A stretch of DNA of 64,000 nucleotides, taken from Galbula dea (lineage: Eukaryota > Chordata > Aves > Piciformes > Galbulidae). The notes beneath the pieces are model-generated. The model worked only from the letters and a program-made list of their open reading frames with translations. It was not told the DNA's origin and did no database searches. Both the position numbers and the translations under genes were made by a program. Below are positions 57,394 to 64,000 of this stretch, piece after piece. The stretch's first letter is position 1. Each line of letters begins with the position of its first letter. The stretch is from positions 62,001 through 126,000 of the forward strand of contig VWZX01000031.1 of assembly GCA_013399015.1 (NCBI GenBank), given 5' to 3'.

Positions 57394-60300
57394 GTAAGGG
57401 GGAGACTGGGGGTACCCTGGGGTGCGGTGAAGGAGGGGGGTTAGAAACGGGGGTGATTTGGAGGAGGGGTGCAAGTGCGGAGGTGTGTTTTGGGGGTGCA
57501 TTGCCTAAGGGGGGCAGCGGGGGTGGCNAATGGGGAGACGCAGATGAGGTGTGTGGGTCTGTGGGTGCTATCAGGCTGATTTGGGAGGTTTGGGGGGGTT
57601 GAATAGGTTGCCCACTCCAGGAGCAGTGGGGTGGGGATGGGGTGCAGGAACCCCCATGAAGTCTCAAGGGTTCCCCTAATCCCACATCCCACCATGGCCT
57701 CACAGACAGATGTTGCGGAGGGGGTGATGTGCCTCCTCAGCCCCCACCCACATGCTGCTGCTCCTTCGGTTTGCCTGAAAATCACGTGTTTTGCCCAGGA
57801 AGCCTATTTTTGCTCAATTTGGGGTGGAGGAAGTTGGAACCCCAGGCATCTCTGTGCCCTGACTTTGTCCTCAGTCACAGCCACTGATGTGGTTTCTCTT
57901 TGAGGACTGGGCACTGGGGAGGCCACAGCTCCAGTCCTGGGGTCAGTTTTGGGCTCCTCACTGCAAGAAGGACATGGAGGTGCTGGAGTGTGTCCAGAGA
58001 AGGGCAAGGAAGGTGGGGAAGGGTCTAGAGCACAAGTGTTGTGAGGAGCAGCTGAGGGAACTGGGCTTGGTTAGCCTGGAGAAGAGGAGGCTCAGGGGAG
58101 ACCTTCTCACCCTCTACAGCACCCTGATAGAAGGTGGTTGCCAGGTGAGGGTTGGTCTCTTCTCCCAGGTGACTACCAATAAGAGGAAACATCCTCAAGT
58201 TATGCCAGGGGAAGTTAAGGTTGTATTTTGGGAACAATTTCTTCCCAGAAAGAGTTGTTAGGCATTGGCCCAGGCTGCCCAGGGCAGTGGTGGAGTCACC
58301 ATCCCTGGAGGGGTTCAAAAGCATGTGTTGATAAACAGTGATAAGTCACCTCCAGATCAGCCAGGAAGCTTGGAGCAGGAAAGGAGAAAACCCCTTTGGC
58401 AGCACAGGGCCAGGCCACAGAAATTCAGCATGTTGTTCCAAATGACATGTACTTAGCAGCATGTAATTGTGGCAAATAACAGCTCTCTAAACTGGCAGCT
58501 TCTGCAGAGCCCTCAGCTCCTTTAAATGGCATTAAAATTGCCTTTGCTTCCCAAAGGGTCCTGCCTGGATGGGTTTGCCCTGGCCGAGAGGTGGGTCAGG
58601 CAGCCAGCAGCCCCTGATTCCTCTTTCCCTTTGGTCCATTTTCTGGAGGAACTTTTTCCTCCCATTGCAAGACCCAAGATGTCCTAAAAGTTCCATACTT
58701 CAGTTCCATGTATGCCAGGAGGATGCATCTGTGGGAGGGAGAGGAGGTGAAATGATCAGCCTGTGGTGTCCATCTTCATCACATGTCAAACAGCTTCATG
58801 GCAAAGGGCTTGGGGACATCCTCCTGGAGGAGCTTTTCTGTGCAAGGACTGTTTAGGGTTTGTTCCTCACTCCAGTGAAGGTTTAGGGGTGGATATGAGC
58901 ATTGCTGCCTGCTTCTCTGTGGGCACAGAGGAGCCTCAGTGGGGTTACCTAAGCTGGGATGTTGAGATCCTTCATGGGAGGAGACCAGGCTGTGGCAACA
59001 TAGATGGGATGGGGAATACAGTGCTATTTGGTTTGAATGTAATGTCTGTAGGTGATGGAGATGCCTCTCTCCACCTTAAACCAAGGTGCAGGAGACATCA
59101 GCCAAGCCTCTATTAATGCAATTTCCTTTGTGTTTTCCTTTTCAGACTAAAGGACCTGGAGGTGGCCAAGCTGGGGGACTCTGATGTCCTCCTCAAGATG
59201 TTGGCAGCCCCTGTTAATCCTGCTGACATCAATATGATCCAAGGTAACCTGCTGGCTGTGGCTTCTCTGCATATCAGTTCTACTGTGCTGCTTCTGGTGG
59301 GATATCTCAGAGGCTTTGGAGGTGAGGGTGGGAAGGTCTGGGGTCTGCTGGTCCCTGAAACTCACCTCCAGCTTCCCTTCAGGGACCTATGCCATCCTGT
59401 CCCCACTGCCAGCCGTGGGAGGGAACGAAGGTGTTGGGGAAGTGCTGGAGGTTGGGCGTCGTGTGGCTGCTCTGAAGCCTGGGGACTGGGTCATCCCTGC
59501 GAGCACTGGCCTTGGTGAGTGGAGCCAGGGCACTGCTGGGTCCTCCTCTGCTTTTCTCCACTTGCAAAGCATCTTCTCAGGGGATTTTTGGGATAGCTCA
59601 AGGGCAGCAAGAGGCTGGGGCCAGACTCTGCTCAGTGGTGCCCAGGGCCAGCCAAGGGGCACTGGGCACCAACTGGAATCCAGGAGGTTCCACCTGAGCA
59701 GGAGGAGAAACTTGTTTGTTGTGAGGGTGCAGAGCCCTGGCCCAGGCTTTGCAGAGAGGCTGTGGAGTCTCCTTGTGTGGAGAGATTGCCCAGGCAGCTG
59801 GAGGTGACCCTGGGCAAGCTGCTGTGGGTGCCCCTGCTGGAGCAGGTGGGTTGGGCTGGATGATCCTCAGAGGTCCTTTCCTCTTGATTAAGCATTGGCC
59901 CAGGCTGCCCAGGGCAGTGGTGGAGTCAGCATCCCTGGAAGTGTTCAGAAAACGAGGAGCTGTGGCTCTGAGGGACACAAGCTGGTGGTGACTTAGCAGC
60001 ACTAGGTTAACACTTGGTCTTTTCCAACCTTACTGATTCTGTCATCCTATAATTTCTCTTCCTTGCTGACCTTCCTGCCACATTCCCAACCATGCTGCTG
60101 CTCCCCCAGGGACGTGGAGGACTCATGGGGTGTTCCCTGAGGAGGCACTGCTGAAGGTACCCAGGGACATCCCAGTGCTGTGTGCTGCCACGCTGAGCGT
60201 CAACCCCTGCACGGCGTTCCGCATGCTGAGCGACTTCGAGAGCCTGGCTCCAGGTGGGTCCCTGCTGGCTGGCAGGAGATCCAGGAGGATTTGCCAGCCA

Positions 60301-62828
60301 CTTCTGCAATGGGCATCTGGATTTATGTCTCTGCAGGTGACTCTGTCATCCAGAATGCTGCCAACAGTGGCGTGGGCCAGGCTGTCATCCAAATTGCCAA
60401 AGCCTCTGGCATCAAGACCATCAACATAGTGAGGGACAGGTGGGAGAGGGAAGTTCTTCTGCGGGGCAGGAGCTGCTCTCAGCCTAGGCTGGAGGTTGGC
60501 AGGAGGTTGGGGAAGTCTGGGAGATGGATCTGGTCATCCTGTCCATCCAACCCTGGATTGTCTCCTGTTTGGTCCTCCAGAGTGTCCTCCAGTCTCTGCC
60601 CTGTTATCCCCAAGCTGTGTCTGAGCAGGAGGAAGGAGAAGGTGACACTTGGCTTTTCTGGCTCATTGAGTCCTTTTCTTTTTCCATCCCTTAGACCTGA
60701 TCTCCCAAAGCTGGTGGAGAGGCTGATGGCCCTGGGTGCAGACCACGTCATCACAGAGGAGATGCTGAGAAAGCCAGAGATGAAAGATATATTTAAGGTA
60801 CCTCAATGCTGATCCCACTGGAGAGACCCTCCAGGGCTTTCCTACTGTTCAGTACTGCAGTGAAGGGAGCAGGGATGGTGAGAAGAGCAAATCTCTCTCT
60901 AGATCAGGGGCAAAATCGAAGTTGAGGACTTCTGATGCTACTGCAAGGGTCAGATAATAGATTTTAGCTCTACAACTCTTGGTTGCCTCCAGGTAAATCA
61001 GAATTTTTAGTTGGAACAGACCCTTAAGATCATTAAGTCAACCTAACTGCCAGGTCACCACCAAAACACGTCCCTCAGCACCACATCTACACAGCTTTGA
61101 AACCCCTCCAGGGATGATGACTCCACCACTGCCCTGGGCAGCCTGGGCCAGGGCTTGACAACCCAGCAAGTCCAAACTGAACTTGCTGCCTCAAGAATCA
61201 CAGTCCTATCCTCAAAGGAGCTCTAACATTTGGGAACCTTCTTCCTAACCTCTTGCAGAGCATCCCCAAGCCCCGGCTCGCCCTGAACTGCGTGGGAGGC
61301 AAAAGCACCACGGAGATGCTGCGACACCTGCAGTAAGCTTGGCTGGGTGGTGGCTTGGGCATGGGCTCAGGGGCAGCAGTCAGCACTGAAAGGTTCTGCT
61401 CCAGACCCCCTAGAGTGCAAGAGGTGGCCAGTGATGGTGTTAGATGATGTTGGTCATCATTAAAGTTTTGGAGAGGGAAGATGAGTGGACGAAAAGTGAC
61501 CCCAGGTTAACCTATCAACACTGCATGTCTCAAATGCTGCTGGTGGCTTGAGGCAGCTGAAGTCTAGTTAGGAAGGTCCACCACGTCCTGGCCAGGTATA
61601 ACTGGTGTATTGAGCTGCAAGTTCAGGTAATGGTGCATGGGAGTGAGAGGAGAGCTCTGGGAACTGGAGTCTGAGGGGTAACTGGGGGAGCCCTGGGTGC
61701 AAGAACAGCCTCACTGGTGCAGCAGTGGGGTTGGGGATGGCAGAGGTGAAGGTTGCAAGGTCCCAGCTACACCTTGGGGAGCCACATAACTGATACCCTC
61801 TTGCTCTTCCAGGCCTAAAGGGACCATGGTCACCTATGGAGGGATGGCAAAGCAGCCTGTGATGGTGCCTGTGGTGAGTCCTAGGAATGCTCTTGGTTTC
61901 CCTTGGGGCGTGACCCCTGTGCTCCACTGCAGATGTCCCCATCCCCTTGGCACTGCAGGAGCTCACCTCTTCCCTGCCTGCAAACTGGGGGCCTCCAACC
62001 TCTTTATATTTAACTGGTGGGGTTCATTTTGGGACAAGCTGCTTTGCATCCTGGTGCAGATCTTGGCTTTATTTATGGAGGATTTGGGCTGCCATGAAAT
62101 CCCAGCAGGGAAACAGCCTCGCAGATGCCAACATCAAACCCACCATGTCTGTGCATCTCAAGAGTTGCATCTCTGCACCCTGCTGTGCCCTGACTCACAA
62201 ATGAGAGTGCTAATGAAGGACTGAGGAGCTTCACTGCTGATGTACTGGGAGGGGACACCCAGATCTCACTTGGGCTCTTAACTCCCTCTCTGTGCAGAGT
62301 GCATTCATCTTCCGGGACGTGCGCCTGCGCGGCTTCTGGATGACCCAGTGGAGGAAGGAGCATTCCCAGGGTGAGCTGATGGCACCAGGGTGGCACAAGT
62401 GCCAAACCACCACCTTGATGCCATCCTCTATGTTCTTGTGTCCTGAGTGCTGCTACTCCTCAGGGCAGCTGAAACACAAGAGGTGGGTGGTATGGCTGGG
62501 GCAAGGACCGTGCTGTGCCACCGTACCAGAGGCTCGTACCTCATCATACATGCCCAAGCTGGGAGCACATCTCACCCCAGCATCCCCAGCTCCCTAGATG
62601 GCTTCAGGTGGGGATGGCTTGGGAACAGATGCAGGATGGTGAGAGCTCCCTCCTACTCTTGCAGACCAGGAGAGCCTGAGCACCATGATGGACACCTTGT
62701 GCCAGATGATCCAGAGGGGACAGCTCAGAGCCCCAGCCTGCACTGAGGTCCCACTGCAGGACTACAGGGCAGCACTGGAGGCTGCCATGAAGCCCTTCAC
62801 ATCCTCCAAGCAGATCCTTCTTCTCTGA
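57263..62828 (+). CDS. MECR: MECR gene, complete, ten exons
   Basis: Mitochondrial trans-2-enoyl-CoA (acyl-carrier-protein) reductase, a medium-chain dehydrogenase/reductase family enzyme. It performs the last, NADPH-dependent step of mitochondrial type II fatty acid synthesis and so supports lipoate production. Ten GT-AG exons give 1083 nt, 360 residues plus TGA; the human protein is 373. The N-terminus (MQRAVARVLRGSHVRSARS) is arginine-rich without acids, a matrix-targeting presequence. Residues near 66-79 read PVNPADINMIQGTY, and Tyr79 aligns with the catalytic tyrosine of the family. NSGVGQA (178-184) is the dinucleotide-binding turn. Further landmarks are PAVGGNEGVG, NCVGGKS, TMVTYGGMAKQPV and SSKQI near the C-terminus. 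It is head to head with PTPRU. Confidence 0.96.
57528..57528. other. Ambiguous base in MECR intron 1
   Basis: Single N in a GC-rich segment. It does not touch coding sequence. Confidence 0.95.
57925..58330 (+). mobile_element. CR1 LINE in MECR intron 1
   Basis: CTCCAGTCCTGGGGTCAGTT, GGACATGGAGGTGCTGGAGT, GAAGAGGAGGCTCAGGGGAG, to GGTTCAAAAGCATGTG. The very 3' tail is missing. Confidence 0.86.
59146..59243 (+). CDS. MECR: MECR exon 2
   Basis: 98 nt, residues 44-77. It encodes LKDLEVAKLGDSDVLLKML and APVNPADINMIQ, the GroES-like fold leading to the active-site loop. Acceptor is TTTTCAG|A and donor CAAG|GTAACC, phase 2 to 1. Confidence 0.95.
59383..59514 (+). CDS. MECR: MECR exon 3: catalytic tyrosine
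   Basis: 132 nt, residues 77-121. GTYAILSPLPAVGGNEGVG contains the tyrosine (about Tyr79) that aligns with the catalytic tyrosine of the family, then VAALKPGDWVIPASTGL. Acceptor is CCTTCAG|GG and donor CTTG|GTGAGT. Mammalian proteins have asparagine where this one has threonine before the tyrosine. Confidence 0.95.
59603..60053 (+). mobile_element. CR1 LINEs filling MECR intron 3
   Basis: A first copy (to about 59885) of the GAGGCTGTGGAGTCTCCTTG subfamily is followed by a second from ATTGGCCCAGGCTGCCCAGG to the tail TACTGATTCTGTCATCC. It occupies about 450 of the 595 bp of this intron. Confidence 0.86.
60110..60253 (+). CDS. MECR: MECR exon 4
   Basis: 144 nt, residues 121-169. TWRTHGVFPEEALLKVP, then ATLSVNPCTAFRML and FESLAPG. 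Acceptor is CCCCAG|GG and donor CCAG|GTGGGT, phase 1 to 1. NPCTAFRML matches the family's NPCTAYRML segment. Confidence 0.95.
60337..60439 (+). CDS. MECR: MECR exon 5: NADPH-binding turn
   Basis: 103 nt, residues 169-203. GDSVIQNAANSGVGQAVIQI contains the glycine-rich nucleotide-binding motif, then IKTINIVRD. Acceptor is CTGCAG|GT and donor GACAG|GTGGGA, ending in phase 2. The preceding intron is 83 bp. Confidence 0.95.
60695..60797 (+). CDS. MECR: MECR exon 6
   Basis: 103 nt, residues 203-237, encoding RPDLPKLVERLMALGADHV and ITEEMLRKPEMKDIFK. Acceptor is CCTTAG|A and donor AAG|GTACCT, ending in phase 0. Confidence 0.95.
60990..61172 (-). mobile_element. CR1 LINE fragment in MECR intron 6
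   Basis: TCAGAATTTTTAGTTGGAAC, CCAGGTCACCACCAAAACAC and CTGGGCAGCCTGGGCCAGGG; inverted and diverged. Confidence 0.82.
61259..61332 (+). CDS. MECR: MECR exon 7
   Basis: 74 nt, residues 238-262, reading SIPKPRLALNCVGGKSTTEM and LRHL. Acceptor is CTTGCAG|AGC and donor CTGCA|GTAAGC, ending in phase 2. Confidence 0.95.
61813..61873 (+). CDS. MECR: MECR exon 8
   Basis: 61 nt, residues 262-282. PKGTMVTYGGMAKQPVMVPV. Acceptor is TTCCAG|G and donor GTG|GTGAGT, ending in phase 0. Confidence 0.95.
62298..62370 (+). CDS. MECR: MECR exon 9
   Basis: 73 nt, residues 283-307, reading SAFIFRDVRLRGFWMTQW and RKEHSQ. Acceptor is TGTGCAG|AGT and donor CAGG|GTGAGC, ending in phase 1. Confidence 0.95.
62665..62828 (+). 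CDS. MECR: MECR exon 10: C-terminus and stop
   Basis: 164 nt including TGA, residues 307-360. DQESLSTMMDTLCQMIQRGQ, then PLQDYRAALEAAMKPF and SSKQILLL. Acceptor is CTTGCAG|AC. The LQDY…ALEA.MKPF….KQIL pattern matches the end of the family. No AATAAA is seen in the next 300 bases. Confidence 0.95.
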
Positions 62829-62839
62829 CCTGCAGCCTG

Positions 62840-62885
62840 TGGTTGACAGTAGGCTGAGCCCATGGTTGACAGTAGGCTGAGCCCA
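62840..62885 (+). repeat. 23-bp tandem duplication in MECR 3' UTR
   Basis: TGGTTGACAGTAGGCTGAGC plus CCA occurs twice head to tail starting 12 bases after the MECR stop codon. The copies look identical, so the duplication is probably recent. Confidence 0.85.
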
Positions 62886-64000
62886 GTGCTGCTCCATTGC
62901 TGCCCTGTCTGCAGACCAGAGATGCTCAAGGGGGGTTTAACCCCTCTGGATGCACTGATTTATAGGGGTTTTTTTAACTTTTGGGTGCCCACTTAAAGTT
63001 GTGAAAGCCTCTGCAGCTTTGCTTGGACAGCAGCATGTGTAATTGCTTCTGGATGGAGCATCTTGCTTTAGCTGGATGGAGTTTAGGGGCAAGATGAAGC
63101 TCAGGGAGCCCAGGGATGGTGACTTGCTCAGCTCAGGGTGTTGAAGAGCAGCAGTTCCCCCTCACACCTGTTTTTCGGGCTGGGGAGGCTGCACCACCAC
63201 CTTCAGCCTGCTTTAGCAGCTGCCAATGTTGTTCTGCTGCTTGCACTGTGCCTCCAGGTGACTTTTGGCTGCAGGGTAGCATGGGGCTGGTCACTGCCCT
63301 TCTCCTGACTCCCAACTGCACTGCTGCAGCCTCTGAGCCACCTCCATGCTACAGAATGTTTGGGTGGGAAGGGACCTTTCAAGGTCATCTAGAGCAAAGC
63401 CCCTGCAGTCACCAGGGACATCTTCCATTAGATCATCAGGTTGCTCACAGCCCCAGACAACCTGACCTGGTGTGGTTCCAGGGGTGGGACATCTCCCACC
63501 TCTCTGGGCAATCTGGGACAGGCTTTCACCACCCTCAGGGTACAAAACTGTCCCCACTCCAAGTTGAGCAGCCAAATGTCCCTGGACTGGGGACATTGAA
63601 TTACAGAGAAAAAAAAAACCCAGTTTTTTAGTTTGTAATTTGTTTGTTTTCATTTCTCCCTGCCCAGCCCATGCAGGATGGGAGCAAGGGATGCCCCTGA
63701 AGGTTGGAGGACAAGGTCACAGAGGGCCTTTCCAACACTTGGCATCACTTCATCTCAAAAATGAGCTCAAAAGGCAAAAACAAAGGGAAATGACAAGTTA
63801 CCAAGTATGATCCAGCACTGCTGCATCCCTGGGGGCTATCAGACACCAGTGTCCCTTGGGGGACAGCCCTGGGCTGGTGGCATTGCAGAGGGGGACAGGA
63901 TAGGCAGAGACATGCAGGACAGGGTGGGCTTTTTGCAATACCCATACTTGAATTCAGTGTTGCTGCTGTTCTCACTGCCACTACTGATTGTGACAAGAGC
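62886..64000. other. MECR 3' flank
   Basis: After the stop codon and the 23-bp duplication there is one CR1 copy and an A10 run at 63607. No AATAAA is visible in the first few hundred bases, so the polyadenylation site is unresolved. No further gene starts before the window ends. Confidence 0.55.
63347..63560 (-). mobile_element. CR1 LINE, short copy downstream of MECR
   Basis: CATGCTACAGAATGTTTGGG, AGGTCATCTAGAGCAAAGCC, CCTCTCTGGGCAATCTGGGA, to CACCACCCTCAGGGTAC. Confidence 0.86.

Overview
The window looks like a bird nuclear chromosome. It holds two vertebrate genes with GT-AG introns and about thirty truncated CR1 LINE copies. Most CR1 copies end at one side in the CR1-type tail (…CCTTCCAACCCAAACCATTCTATGAT). 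Very high CR1 density, fairly short introns and few other interspersed repeats fit Aves. The species cannot be named from this sequence alone.

The minus strand from about 46.0 kb down to 3.55 kb carries the first sixteen coding exons of PTPRU, a type IIB receptor protein tyrosine phosphatase. They encode the signal peptide, MAM, Ig-like and four fibronectin III domains, the membrane span and the start of the juxtamembrane region, in one open frame of about 834 codons. Both phosphatase domains must lie to the left of the window. The first intron spans 18.3 kb (27.6-45.9 kb). A 30-nt microexon (4917-4946) encodes a tyrosine-rich juxtamembrane insert.

The plus strand from 57.26 to 62.83 kb carries complete MECR, the mitochondrial trans-2-enoyl-CoA reductase, in ten exons that give 360 residues. 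The two genes are head to head, about 11.3 kb apart between start codons. Each starts in a CpG-rich block. As I recall, the same pair is divergent neighbours on human 1p35. I see no functional link between them: PTPRU is an adhesion receptor and MECR acts in mitochondrial fatty acid synthesis.

The rest is intron and intergenic DNA. It contains CR1 copies in both orientations, several tandem arrays (43-bp at 7.86-9.15 kb, about 45-bp at 9.15-9.30 kb, about 13-bp at 28.56-29.05 kb, about 190-bp at 31.5-32.1 kb, 18-bp CpG-rich at 46.27-46.8 kb), and AT-rich unique blocks that could be conserved regulatory elements. From about 37.3 to 51.1 kb, around the PTPRU start, I recognise no CR1 copy. I found no CRISPR array, tRNA, rRNA, recognisable endogenous retrovirus or unknown multigene system. 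The most notable unexplained structure is the 43-bp minisatellite in PTPRU intron 13, which is free of stops in all three sense-strand frames over long stretches.
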